NCBI RefSeq assembly: GCF_001730315.1
Contig: NZ_MIKC01000013.1
Coordinates: 1-38,487 of the forward strand
DNA length: 38,487 nucleotides
Origin: Enterococcus ureilyticus
Lineage (GTDB): Bacteria; Bacillota; Bacilli; Lactobacillales; Enterococcaceae
Direction of reading: 5' to 3'
The notes under the pieces are model-generated. The model made no database searches, was not told the DNA's origin, and saw nothing but the letters and a program-made list of their open reading frames with translations. Below, piece after piece: positions 14,145 to 23,097 of this stretch. The translations under genes and the position numbers were made by a program. Numbering within the stretch: position 1 is the first letter of the stretch; each line of letters starts with the position of its first letter.

Positions 14145-16199
14145 CTATTTGTTTTTAGGATCCATAAACCATCTACTTGCATCTTTAGCGAGTTGTTCTT
14201 TATTATTTAAATTTGTATTTTTAATTGCATCCCTTAAAACGTTTTGAATTTGATCAATATTTACTTTGGACAGATCCCCGCCATTTTTAATGAAATCTAT
14301 CACGGGGAGGATGTCTTCATTTTTCTTCCCTTTATTTTTTAAGGCGTTGAGTATATCTTGTTTAGCACTAGTATCCAGTTGATCAAAGAAACTTTGATAT
14401 CCGTTCTCTGTAAAATCTATAAGTCTAAGTTGTTGTTCAAAGGTCATTTTATCAACAGGTGTTAGTATGGTATGCGTGATTGTATCATTCTCTGAAATTT
14501 CCAGTCCACCAATATCTAAGATATTGTGGAGAATTTTCATTTCTTGCGCATCAATATCTTTAGCCATTTGATCCCAGTTAGACCATAGATCTGCAATGCC
14601 ACCCATGATGTCTCCAGCACCACCTCGAATTTTTGTGTTTTTATTATTATCATAATTGTTTTTCCAGGCTTTAAAACCTTTTTCATCATCTCCAAAGCGT
14701 TGTTTTTGATAATTGATGATTCCTTTATCGAACAATTCATTCATACTTTTAGTTTGATTCAACCCACCACTGACAGTATCAGCAGCATTAGCAATTGCTG
14801 AAACGATTCCAATCACACCTGCAACTTCAGGTGCAAAAATTCCTAAAGCTACACTTGCGGAAGTTAGAAGGACTTCATTAACAAATTGCGCTTTTTTAGC
14901 TCTTAGCTCTGCTAATCTTTGATTATCTTGTGCTTTAGAGAATTCGAAGGCATCATCATAACGAATACTATCAATTTCTTTAACGCCATTTTTTAGTCCA
15001 TATTCCTCATATCCAGAAAGAGACTTATAATTCTTTAAATCAAAAGAAACGTCACCATCGGTTCCAAAGTGCAAACCTTCTAATTTAGAATAGTAGTTTA
15101 CCCATTGAGAACCAAAGCCCCAATCTTCCATAGACCTTTTTACTGGATTTAAAACATATAATGATTCAAAAAGAGTATCTACAGCTCTTACTTTATCATA
15201 TCTAGAAAGTAAATCGGGGTCACTATTATCTAGCATTAGAATTGCACTAAGCTGTGCAAATTGGAGCGCAGTTTGTTCTGAGAATTTTTCTAGATATTTA
15301 GCAACTCTAGCCTGTGCACCTTCACCAGTTTGTGAAAGTAACGCACTCAAAAATTTCTCTAAATCAGCAGGGGCATCTTTGCCTAAAGTAACTTGATTAA
15401 TTACTTTGTTTGTTAAAACACCATGGAGCTGATCACTGAGCTGATTCGGATCTATATTGAATAACTTATCATATTCTCCTTCTCCTAGATAATTTAGTGC
15501 TTCTATATCTTTTTTATTCATTTTACCAGAAACAATAGCACTACCAAAACCCTGTGAAATAAGTTTCACCATATTTGCAGGTTTCAATCCACTCTTAGGA
15601 TCAGTTAAATTCATCGTGTTTTCAATAGAAGTCATACATTGTGCTAATTCACTTGATACTTCTTCTAACTTTGATTTAAAAGCAGTTTGTGCCTCTTGTA
15701 CTGTTGAACGAGTAGTTTTAATTTCATTTGTTTTATTCTGTAATTCTGTATGGAGACTAGTCAAATGGGTCTCTATTTTTGAATCAGATACTTCTGGTAA
15801 TACTCCTGCAACTTCATTAATAACAGTTTTAATCTCATTTGCTTTTTCTTCAAATTTTTGATATTCAGTGCTGGTTACCTTCTGACAGTATTCATCTTCT
15901 ACAACGGGTTTTTCTGATTTAATAATATTATCAAATCCAGCCCCTTTTAACGCTGAGTGATAATTTTGTAGTGCTTGTGCAAAATTTGTTGTTACTTCTG
16001 GTAGTTTTGCAAATGCATCTGCCTTTAATTGATTCATTACACCAACGAATTGGTTAACAGACTCTGCTTCTGATCCTTCCAGTTTTGAACTAAAAGTTGT
16101 TTGAGCGGAGCTTGAAGCGCTAGTCATTGATGAACTATACTGAGTAATTTTAGATCCCAATTCTTCTAAATCGTTGATTTGATTAATTTTTACAGCCAT
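14145..16199 (-). CDS. LXG-type T7SS effector with uncharacterised C-terminal region (module A)
   Basis: 684 aa. The LXG-type helical delivery domain (residues about 1-215) begins MAVKINQINDLEELGSKITQ, with KLEGSEAESVNQFVG carrying a literal L-x-G. A hydrophobic segment near residues 440-475 (VALGIFAPEVAGVIGIVSAI) could insert in a membrane. The C-terminal 150 residues are acidic and helical and end in ASRWFMDPKNK. The same overall design as 6829-8748, with low identity outside the N-terminus and a few C-terminal blocks, suggests polymorphic members of one effector family. I see no known enzymatic motif. The strong RBS AAAGGAGGG precedes the ATG. It is the first LXG effector downstream of the intact EssC, so probably the one currently exported. 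Confidence 0.8.
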   Translation of the reverse strand: MAVKINQINDLEELGSKITQYSSSMTSASSSAQTTFSSKLEGSEAESVNQFVGVMNQLKADAFAKLPEVTTNFAQALQNYHSALKGAGFDNIIKSEKPVVEDEYCQKVTSTEYQKFEEKANEIKTVINEVAGVLPEVSDSKIETHLTSLHTELQNKTNEIKTTRSTVQEAQTAFKSKLEEVSSELAQCMTSIENTMNLTDPKSGLKPANMVKLISQGFGSAIVSGKMNKKDIEALNYLGEGEYDKLFNIDPNQLSDQLHGVLTNKVINQVTLGKDAPADLEKFLSALLSQTGEGAQARVAKYLEKFSEQTALQFAQLSAILMLDNSDPDLLSRYDKVRAVDTLFESLYVLNPVKRSMEDWGFGSQWVNYYSKLEGLHFGTDGDVSFDLKNYKSLSGYEEYGLKNGVKEIDSIRYDDAFEFSKAQDNQRLAELRAKKAQFVNEVLLTSASVALGIFAPEVAGVIGIVSAIANAADTVSGGLNQTKSMNELFDKGIINYQKQRFGDDEKGFKAWKNNYDNNKNTKIRGGAGDIMGGIADLWSNWDQMAKDIDAQEMKILHNILDIGGLEISENDTITHTILTPVDKMTFEQQLRLIDFTENGYQSFFDQLDTSAKQDILNALKNKGKKNEDILPVIDFIKNGGDLSKVNIDQIQNVLRDAIKNTNLNNKEQLAKDASRWFMDPKNK

Positions 16200-16219
16200 T
16201 TTATCCCTCCTTTATTTAA

Positions 16220-16597
16220 TCATTTACTTTTTGCCTTTTCAGCTTTCGCTTTTGCCTCAGCAACTTTTCTTTCAGCTTCGGCTTTCTCAGCTGCAACAGC
16301 GGCATTATACTGTACCTCTAGATTTTCCAGATCGGTCTCTAATTTGCCGATTTTAGTGGCTAATGCTTCTAATGCAGCGCTCTTTTCACTAGTTACGCTA
16401 CTTTTAAATGTAGTGAAACTTTCTTTTACCCCAGTGTGTTGGTCTTTATATTTTGTTCCACCCATGCCTTCAGTATTCCTTGTGACAGACATCTTTCCGG
16501 GCATTTTTTTCCCGGAAAGTTTTGACTGTAAGGCTACTAAATTTGCTTTTTCTTGACTGACATAATTCATAGCACTCCGTAAATCTGCTGAACTCAT
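16220..16597 (-). CDS. DUF5082-type helical helper of LXG export (module A)
   Basis: 125 aa, all-helical with a long Ala/Glu/Lys coiled coil at the C-terminus (AEKAEAERKVAEAKAKAEKA). Length, position directly before an LXG gene, and the central GMGGTKYKDQHTGVKESF segment place it with DUF5082 (YwqH-like) proteins that pair with LXG N-terminal domains. GAGGTGAAG lies before the ATG. It starts 30 bp after the essC stop and ends 20 bp before the LXG start, so it is cotranscribed with the T7SS core. Its module B counterpart is 8763-9143. Confidence 0.8.
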   Translation of the reverse strand: MSSADLRSAMNYVSQEKANLVALQSKLSGKKMPGKMSVTRNTEGMGGTKYKDQHTGVKESFTTFKSSVTSEKSAALEALATKIGKLETDLENLEVQYNAAVAAEKAEAERKVAEAKAKAEKAKSK

Positions 16598-16627
16598 CTA
16601 TTTCTTCACCTCTTTTTTCTCTACAAG

Positions 16628-19600
16628 CTATTTACATTGTTTAAGTAGATACGCCATATTATTTATTAAATAATAGGCCTCATCCTCTGCTAACATAGGT
16701 TCTTTATAGTTTTTATTACTTGGACTAAAGATACTTTGATCATTTAATCGGACAGTTAAAATTACTTCTTCTGCTCGTTTAAGAACTTTACTTATATCAT
16801 CATATCCTTTGGATAATTCAAAAATATCTGCAATTGAAACAAAGTAGATGCCGACTTGGTGTGCTTCTGTTAATAATTTTACCAATAAAGTTTGATTTAG
16901 GGTATCCATTTCACTAACGACCTTATTAACATTGTTTAGTAAAATATACATAGGTTTCAAACCTCTATAAAACTCTGTAGGAGAAAGCGGACCTTGTTTT
17001 TCTCTTTCAATTGCATATTGTTCTTCACGTTCTTCTAAACGTATTTTTAAAGCATTTAACAAATCGTGATACTGCTCTTTTTCTGTTGCCAGTGCCGATA
17101 CTTTATCGTGTAACTCATATAAAGGACTATTTGCTGTATCAAGTAAAATAACTTGATGTTCTTTTTGTAATAATTGAGAGAGGAGTTGTTTACCAAACTG
17201 CTCAGCTTCTTGTATTTTTCCGTAAGTAAACAGGAGGTTACTTCTATAACTATCCCAAGAAACGCTTTGTACTTCTTCAAAGTCGATCCCAACAGGGAAT
17301 AAGTTAGGTGTGGCTAAATCTCGTTGGACACTTGGCATGTTTATGAAGTATTCTTCTGTTAATATTTCAGGTACCATCGGTATTGGTTCAGGTCTAGCGC
17401 CAGTCCAATGTTGATCCATTTGGTTAACTTCTTCTTGAATTGCTTCAATGATTTGTAGTGTATCTTCACCATCAGCTGGTAATGCTGCTTGGAACAGTTC
17501 AGGTTCTTCTAACTTGATCAAGCCACGACCTGGTAAGTCATCAATAGTAAGTGTAGTTCTTCCAACAATCGCTCTAGGCTCACTGTCATCGATCATCTTC
17601 AAGACAATCTGTGTCTTGATATTACTTGAAAGGATCGCTTTCAGAGAGTTTTGTCTACCTGCAGATAGAAGTAGATGAACCCCGATCCCAGCCCCTTCAC
17701 GCGCAACTTGTGTAATGACTTTTTCAAGGATTTCATTGAACTTCGCATCTTTCAATCCTTCAAAACCGTCTAAAAGAATCAAAATAATCGGTTCTTCTTT
17801 CCCACTAGCTCGTTCATACATATCCAAACTCGCCACAGAAAACTCACTAAGTAGTTTCTTACGACGTTTTAACTCATCATTGATCCGTCTCGCAAACTTC
17901 TCAATTTTCTCTTCTTCATCAATACTCATCGTATCCGCCACATGCGGTAATTTCTTCAACGGCAGAAGTCCATTCGTCCCAAAGTCCAATAGATACACAT
18001 TTAGCCTTTCAGGACTATGCACACGTGCCAAATCCATCACAACCGTCTGCATAAACGTACTCTTACCATACCCAGGACTACTAAAAACGGTCATATGACC
18101 TTCTTGCGTCATATTCAAACGCAACGTATTCTGCGCCTGCATACTCGGCACATCCACCACACCTAAAACAGGTTCAAGCGGCTGTTTCTCTGTCAACCAT
18201 TCTTCTCTAAAGTCCACAGGATGAAGGGTAGAAGAAGCAATTCGTTCTTCCAACGGCGGTAACCAAGGACGTGGAAGTGGGGTGATATTCTCACGTTCCG
18301 CTACTTCATGAATCCCATCAATAATGGCATCCAACTCAGTCGGAATCTGTTTCACATCATCCGCATTTTCCAAACCACTTAAATCTTCACTCAAAATCTC
18401 ATACTGACCAAGATCGTTAACCAAGTAAATCGTATGATCCTCAATCTGTTGGTCATCTTTTTCAGGCTGATAATCCGCTCCACTCCAAGCACTTTGGAAC
18501 AATTCATAAATCTCATTATTCCCCACTTGCAAGTAGGCACGCCCAGCTTGGGTGATTTCTGCCGCATCTGGTGTTTTCAACATTTCCATCGAATCGGCTT
18601 TATCTGCCACTTTTAGCGCTAATTTAAATTTCGAGTTACTCCAAATTTGATCATTTACTACACCACTTGGTTTTTGTGTCGCAAGGATCAAGTGAATCCC
18701 CAATGAACGCCCAATACGAGCAGTGGAAACAAGTTCCTTCATAAACTCAGGCTGTTCTGATTTCAATTCCGCAAACTCATCCGAAATTAAGAAGAGGTGA
18801 GGCATCGGCTCTTCAACATCGCCACTTTTATATAATTTTTGATACTGATTGATATGATTCACGTTATTCTCCGAGAACAGGCGCTGACGGCGTTTTAGCT
18901 CGGCATTGATCGAGATTAAGGCACGCATACTTTGAGCGCCATCTAAGTTGGTAATACTCCCTAATAAGTGAGGTAGGTTACGGAACAAGTTCGCCATACC
19001 CCCACCTTTGTAGTCAATCAGGAGGAAAGCCACATCATAAGGATGGAAATTCACGGCTAAACTCAAAATATAACTCTGTACGATCTCTGATTTACCAGAA
19101 CCTGTTGTCCCAGCGACCAATCCATGCGGTCCGTGGGCTTTTTCATGTAAGTTCAAATAGACAATATCGTCTTTTCCACGTAAACCAAGCGGTACAGCTA
19201 AGGTTTTATGTGGAGAATGTTCGGCCCAACGTTGGGTCACGTTAAATTCATCAAATTTCTCGATGCCGTACATTTCTAGGAACGTCACGGCTTCTGGAAT
19301 ACTTGATTTCAAGTTTTGTAAATGATTCAATGGCGCAAGCAGTCTTGGCAATTGTTCTTTACTAAAATCAGCAGGGAAGTGATCCAATTGGAATGGTGTA
19401 TTCTTTAATTTGCCTTCTTCTAATAAAAGAACCCCAGTATTGCGGTCACGGATATCGATAACGGTTTTGATATTATCCGATAAACTACTCATCACATCTT
19501 CCACGAAAATCACGCTACAACCAAGTTCACTCGGATCTTCATTGAAGAATTCCATAATGACATGATCCAAAATTAGCTTCTCATCAGTAATCATTACCAC

Positions 19601-21142
19601 ATAATGAGGGGAGAAGATCGTACTATCACGGCTATTGCGGTTTTCTTCCATGGAATTTTTACGGTTTTTCAAAATTTGATTCAAACTATTCAAGACTTGG
19701 TCACGGCTCCGTTGGTTATAGACAAACCCACGCACATTCACATCTTGCATCGTTGCATGAGGCAACCAACGCATCCATTCCCATTGGTCTTTTTCGGCTT
19801 CTGGGAAAATTGAGATAAATTGTAAATCATGGTAGCTATGGAAGACAGATAATTGATTGACTAATAAATGAAGCTGTTCTAGCACTAAGTTTCTAGGGCC
19901 AATATACCCAACAGGTCCATTGACTAAATTCGCCACGATTGGCATATCCTCAAGCTCTAAGCTCTTCGTATAAAGCTCATACCCACTTTTTTCTAAATCA
20001 TCGGTTTCTTTCCCACGTTCTTTGTTTGAGTAGGTAATATCACTTGACGATTGCAGGGTTCCTAACCCTAAGCGGTAGAAGAGAAAGTCAAAGTGTAGTG
20101 CTGTTTTTTCATAAATTCTTGGGCTGTAAGTTTTGGTCATCTCCAATAGTTCTGAAACGTTTGGATAGTGATACAATTGCCCTTGTTTTTGTTCTTGATT
20201 TAATTGGTGTAATTCTACTGACTTGTCGACTAAATATTTTTTATAGCTCACTTCACGATCGATCAAGCTTTGTTTGTGTTCTTTTTTTGTTTTAAAGTAA
20301 TTCGTGATCGAGAAGATAATCGTGATCAAGGTCGTTGCAGCACTGGCTAAAACGAATAAGCCATTTGGTCTGAAAAAGGCCATTGCCACCGTTACCATCA
20401 ACATGACGATCGGTGGTAAAATCGTTTTGATCAGTTGATCTTGTTGTTTATTGTTCGGTTCACTTGGGGCATTGATCGTAATTTTTTCCTCTGGTTCACG
20501 GTAAATGATCCGCGGTGAACGGTGGAAATCTGGGTAATCTTCATAGACATCGTAACGCGATGTGTAAATTTCACAGAGGTCTGATTTGATGATCGTGCCT
20601 TCTGTGGCATGGATTTCATGAGTAAAGACTTTCAATGTATGGTGTAGGAAAGACAGCTCGTCTCCTTTGCCAAGTAAATAGTCTGTCCCAGTAAAGAGTT
20701 GATTATTGATCATCAACTCGCCAGATAAGACGGTCAACAACCATTGATCTTCTTGTTTTTTCAAAATAGCTGAAATCGTTTTGGTCACATCGTCTTTCGG
20801 TAATTCCAGCGTAGCGCCTTTATCAGTACTTAAAATCAGTTCTTTTTTATCTAATAGATCAAATACATGCATCTTCGTGACAGGTGCTAAAATGACCGTG
20901 ACTTGTTGCTCATCAGATAGTGAAAGGATAAGGGGCGAGTCTAGTGATAAGACCTGTTCTTGACCTTGGTGTGTTAAGATCCACTCCTCTTTCATTTCGA
21001 TCGTTAATTCGTCTACTTCTGTTAGTAAAGGTAGGTGAAGAGAGGCTTGATTGTCTGAACCGATCCGTTGTACTTTTTCTTCATCAAGGAGTAGCTGATA
21101 GCGATAGCCTTGAAGGTAGAGGATGGCTTGTGTCTGTGTCAT
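16628..21142 (-). CDS. essC: EssC, FtsK/SpoIIIE-type ATPase motor of the type VIIb secretion system
   Basis: 1504 aa, full length for T7SSb. Two FHA-like domains occupy residues about 1-190. Two membrane helices follow (about 238-285, including LPPIVMLMVTVAMAFF). Three ATPase-type domains come next: D1 with Walker [10 protein letters not shown] (K684), D2 with GYGKST (K1027), and D3 from about 1260 without a usable Walker A (YGKIQEAEQFGKQ). In T7SSb the hexameric motor recognises and drives substrates through the membrane, and the C-terminal domain sets which effectors are accepted. GGAGGG lies in the end of essB, and the ATG directly follows the essB stop. D1-D2 are duplicated at 9950-11791, but D3 is not, so this copy carries D3 variant A. 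Confidence 0.97.
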   Translation of the reverse strand: MTQTQAILYLQGYRYQLLLDEEKVQRIGSDNQASLHLPLLTEVDELTIEMKEEWILTHQGQEQVLSLDSPLILSLSDEQQVTVILAPVTKMHVFDLLDKKELILSTDKGATLELPKDDVTKTISAILKKQEDQWLLTVLSGELMINNQLFTGTDYLLGKGDELSFLHHTLKVFTHEIHATEGTIIKSDLCEIYTSRYDVYEDYPDFHRSPRIIYREPEEKITINAPSEPNNKQQDQLIKTILPPIVMLMVTVAMAFFRPNGLFVLASAATTLITIIFSITNYFKTKKEHKQSLIDREVSYKKYLVDKSVELHQLNQEQKQGQLYHYPNVSELLEMTKTYSPRIYEKTALHFDFLFYRLGLGTLQSSSDITYSNKERGKETDDLEKSGYELYTKSLELEDMPIVANLVNGPVGYIGPRNLVLEQLHLLVNQLSVFHSYHDLQFISIFPEAEKDQWEWMRWLPHATMQDVNVRGFVYNQRSRDQVLNSLNQILKNRKNSMEENRNSRDSTIFSPHYVVMITDEKLILDHVIMEFFNEDPSELGCSVIFVEDVMSSLSDNIKTVIDIRDRNTGVLLLEEGKLKNTPFQLDHFPADFSKEQLPRLLAPLNHLQNLKSSIPEAVTFLEMYGIEKFDEFNVTQRWAEHSPHKTLAVPLGLRGKDDIVYLNLHEKAHGPHGLVAGTTGSGKSEIVQSYILSLAVNFHPYDVAFLLIDYKGGGMANLFRNLPHLLGSITNLDGAQSMRALISINAELKRRQRLFSENNVNHINQYQKLYKSGDVEEPMPHLFLISDEFAELKSEQPEFMKELVSTARIGRSLGIHLILATQKPSGVVNDQIWSNSKFKLALKVADKADSMEMLKTPDAAEITQAGRAYLQVGNNEIYELFQSAWSGADYQPEKDDQQIEDHTIYLVNDLGQYEILSEDLSGLENADDVKQIPTELDAIIDGIHEVAERENITPLPRPWLPPLEERIASSTLHPVDFREEWLTEKQPLEPVLGVVDVPSMQAQNTLRLNMTQEGHMTVFSSPGYGKSTFMQTVVMDLARVHSPERLNVYLLDFGTNGLLPLKKLPHVADTMSIDEEEKIEKFARRINDELKRRKKLLSEFSVASLDMYERASGKEEPIILILLDGFEGLKDAKFNEILEKVITQVAREGAGIGVHLLLSAGRQNSLKAILSSNIKTQIVLKMIDDSEPRAIVGRTTLTIDDLPGRGLIKLEEPELFQAALPADGEDTLQIIEAIQEEVNQMDQHWTGARPEPIPMVPEILTEEYFINMPSVQRDLATPNLFPVGIDFEEVQSVSWDSYRSNLLFTYGKIQEAEQFGKQLLSQLLQKEHQVILLDTANSPLYELHDKVSALATEKEQYHDLLNALKIRLEEREEQYAIEREKQGPLSPTEFYRGLKPMYILLNNVNKVVSEMDTLNQTLLVKLLTEAHQVGIYFVSIADIFELSKGYDDISKVLKRAEEVILTVRLNDQSIFSPSNKNYKEPMLAEDEAYYLINNMAYLLKQCK
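17367..19209 (-). repeat. Direct repeat, copy 1 (essC ATPase domains 1-2)
   Basis: Near-identical partner of 9950-11791, same orientation, about 7.4 kb apart. It covers EssC codons about 645-1259. Crossover between the copies would delete the stretch holding the essC D3-A end, module A and the regulator island. Confidence 0.9.
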
Positions 21143-22375
21143 CTAGTTTCCCTCCTGAGCAGTCGATCCTTGTGTTTGTTCCGCTTGCGCTGCAGCATTC
21201 ACACTTTCGTCACGTTTTTCTTTGTATTTTTTATAGTCGGCTTCTAATTTACCGATGGTTTCTTCTTTTTCAGTTCCAGACATTTTCGTGTCTTTTCGAA
21301 CTTGTTCGATTTTTTGCGTAATGCCGTATAAAATCAAATCAGAATCTTCTAAGTTTTTCGCTACGTCTAAGGCTTCATCCAGATTCCCACGACCATTTTC
21401 GATCCAGTAATCTAAATAATTTTCATCAGAACGTAGTGTTACGTTATTTAAGATGACTTTTTTCTGTTGTTCTTGTAAAGCTTCCCCTTGAATGAAGCTA
21501 AAGGCTAGCTCATATTTTTGAGTAAATGGAATGCTGGTTGTTTTAACAGGTTCCAATGTTGTGATAACAGCTTCGTAGTCATTTTTCAAGAAGGCTGTAT
21601 CTGTGTTTTGCATCCGATCTAAGAACGGTAAACGGAAAAAGAGTAAATAGACTAATGGGATCACCAAGATAGCAGATAACACAGTCATCCAAATCGATAA
21701 TTGTTTCATCACTTGGAATTTTGTTTTGCTGACTTTTTTGGTTGTTTTTGCTGTGTGTTCCATCGTTTGGTCATACATTTGAACGAGGTATTCTCTGATT
21801 TCTTCAAAGCTTTCTTTCTTCAAGATTGTTTGGATAAATTCAGAGCCTTTTTTGATTTCTAATTGTCCTTCATAAAGCTTAGTAAAATCGTCTTTCTTTT
21901 CAAATAACGCAATGATCAAGCTTTTGTATTGTCGTAATAATAAGTCATTGCTCGTCACTGTTGGCGGCATTTTTCCTTCTAGACCGCGGTAGGCGATTTT
22001 GGGCTGTAAGTTGTAGTCAAACAGCAGGTTTTCCGGGTGGATAAAGAAGGTGAGTGGTAAGTCTAATAGTTGCTCAACCGCAGCCATATTGGTCATGGCG
22101 CGTAGCTTATCTTCTTTTGATCCTGCTTTTAATTCGTTGAAGGTAATGCGTTCTTTTGGCAAATCATAGGTAAATGTTACAGCGTCTTCTTCCCAATGGA
22201 TGCTTGTATCCATTAATAGTGGGTGAGCGACTTTAAGTAAGGCTAAATCCTTTTCTTCGTTGACTTGAACCTCTGATTTTCTTAACGCAAGTTGCCAGTT
22301 TTCGATTGTTTTCTTAAATTCATACGTATGTTTTTCAATAATGATTGCGACCATCGTTTCTTTCATTGCTTCCAT
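21143..22375 (-). CDS. essB: EssB, pseudokinase-like membrane component of the T7SS
   Basis: 410 aa. The cytoplasmic N-terminal region (about 1-220) has the EssB/YukC pseudokinase-like character (FIHPENLLFDYNLQP, PPTVTSNDLLLRQYKSL). One membrane helix lies near residues 230-252 (MTVLSAILVIPLVYLLFF), followed by an extracellular helical domain with a low-complexity Gln/Ala/Thr tail. EssB binds EssC and forms part of the core membrane channel. It begins 5 bp after esaB and its stop abuts the essC start, indicating tight coupling. The product begins MEAMKET; the second Met (residue 4) is also a possible start. Confidence 0.95.
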   Translation of the reverse strand: MEAMKETMVAIIIEKHTYEFKKTIENWQLALRKSEVQVNEEKDLALLKVAHPLLMDTSIHWEEDAVTFTYDLPKERITFNELKAGSKEDKLRAMTNMAAVEQLLDLPLTFFIHPENLLFDYNLQPKIAYRGLEGKMPPTVTSNDLLLRQYKSLIIALFEKKDDFTKLYEGQLEIKKGSEFIQTILKKESFEEIREYLVQMYDQTMEHTAKTTKKVSKTKFQVMKQLSIWMTVLSAILVIPLVYLLFFRLPFLDRMQNTDTAFLKNDYEAVITTLEPVKTTSIPFTQKYELAFSFIQGEALQEQQKKVILNNVTLRSDENYLDYWIENGRGNLDEALDVAKNLEDSDLILYGITQKIEQVRKDTKMSGTEKEETIGKLEADYKKYKEKRDESVNAAAQAEQTQGSTAQEGN

Positions 22376-22379
22376 TTAT

Positions 22380-22637
22380 TTACTCTCCCAACACTTCAAT
22401 TATGTCTCCGTCTGTAATCGGATAATCTTTTAATTTTTTCTCTTCATCTAGAAGAATTCCTTTATTCAATACTTTGATTTGGTATTTTTGGACATTTTTT
22501 TCTTTTCCAAAGATTTGATTTAATTCTCGAATGAATCGAAAAACGGTAATGTTATTCGGGATTCTTAAATCGACCATTTTTTCTTTATTTTTCTGATACA
22601 ACAACGTTACGTTGATGTGTTCTGTATTATCCGCCAT
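22380..22637 (-). CDS. esaB: EsaB, ubiquitin-like T7SS component
   Basis: 85 aa with the YukD/EsaB ubiquitin-like fold pattern: an initial strand HINVTLLYQ, a central helix TVFRFIRELNQIFG, and a C-terminal KDYPITDGDIIEVLGE typical of the family. It is cytoplasmic, with no signal peptide. EsaB is needed for T7SSb activity, probably by regulating the EssC motor. It overlaps the end of essA by 11 bp and is followed at 5 bp by essB, consistent with translational coupling in the core operon. Confidence 0.95.
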   Translation of the reverse strand: MADNTEHINVTLLYQKNKEKMVDLRIPNNITVFRFIRELNQIFGKEKNVQKYQIKVLNKGILLDEEKKLKDYPITDGDIIEVLGE

Positions 22638-23097
22638 GAGTTTGTCCTCTTTTTCTGTTGTGATACAAAAGTAAGGTAACGACTGTCACTAATGCTAATC
22701 CTAAAATTAAAGGAAACAAAGCAGGGGGAGAAGAAACGGTGGAGACCGTTTCTTCTTTTTTCACCGCTGCTTGGTTCTGTTCAGTTCCTGCAAATAGTTG
22801 TGTCGCATCTAGTTCTTTTACTTTTGTTGCTTTTGTTAGGAAGAGCTTAGACATGTCTTCTTGTTTTTGCTTTTCTTCTAGTGCTTTTGCATCGCTTGTT
22901 TTTTGGATCATTTCTGCTTCGAACAGGCGATCTTCTGCGACGAAGCTTTTGGTTTTGCCATCGTCGACTTGTTCTTTATTCAAGCGATCTGTTTGTAATT
23001 CTAAGTTGTTATCAAGTAATGTTTCTTCTGCGTTAGCCGTAACAGAAAAAGAAATGAGACTGATTCCTAGTAAAAATAAGGACATTCGCTTTTTCAT
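22627..23097 (-). CDS. essA: EssA, membrane component of the T7SS
   Basis: 156 aa. An N-terminal signal-like segment (MKKRMSLFLLGISLISFSVT, cleavage plausible after TANA) is followed by a charged extracellular part and one C-terminal membrane helix (LFPLILGLALVTVVTLLLYH) with a basic end. This small bitopic plan fits EssA, which works with EsaA, EssB and EssC in the membrane complex. It overlaps esaA by 4 bp and esaB by 11 bp. Family identification rests on size, topology and exact place in the conserved gene order. Confidence 0.9.
   Translation of the reverse strand: MKKRMSLFLLGISLISFSVTANAEETLLDNNLELQTDRLNKEQVDDGKTKSFVAEDRLFEAEMIQKTSDAKALEEKQKQEDMSKLFLTKATKVKELDATQLFAGTEQNQAAVKKEETVSTVSSPPALFPLILGLALVTVVTLLLYHNRKRGQTHGG

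Noticed and set aside
14126-14182. Longer start for the module A membrane protein
   Set aside because: It overlaps the end of the LXG gene, lacks an RBS, and would place a non-family extension before the lysine-rich N-terminus.
9202-19209. Assembly error creating the second essC
   Set aside because: The copies differ at many single bases and end in a different domain with unique flanks, so a simple assembly duplication does not fit, although reads should confirm it.
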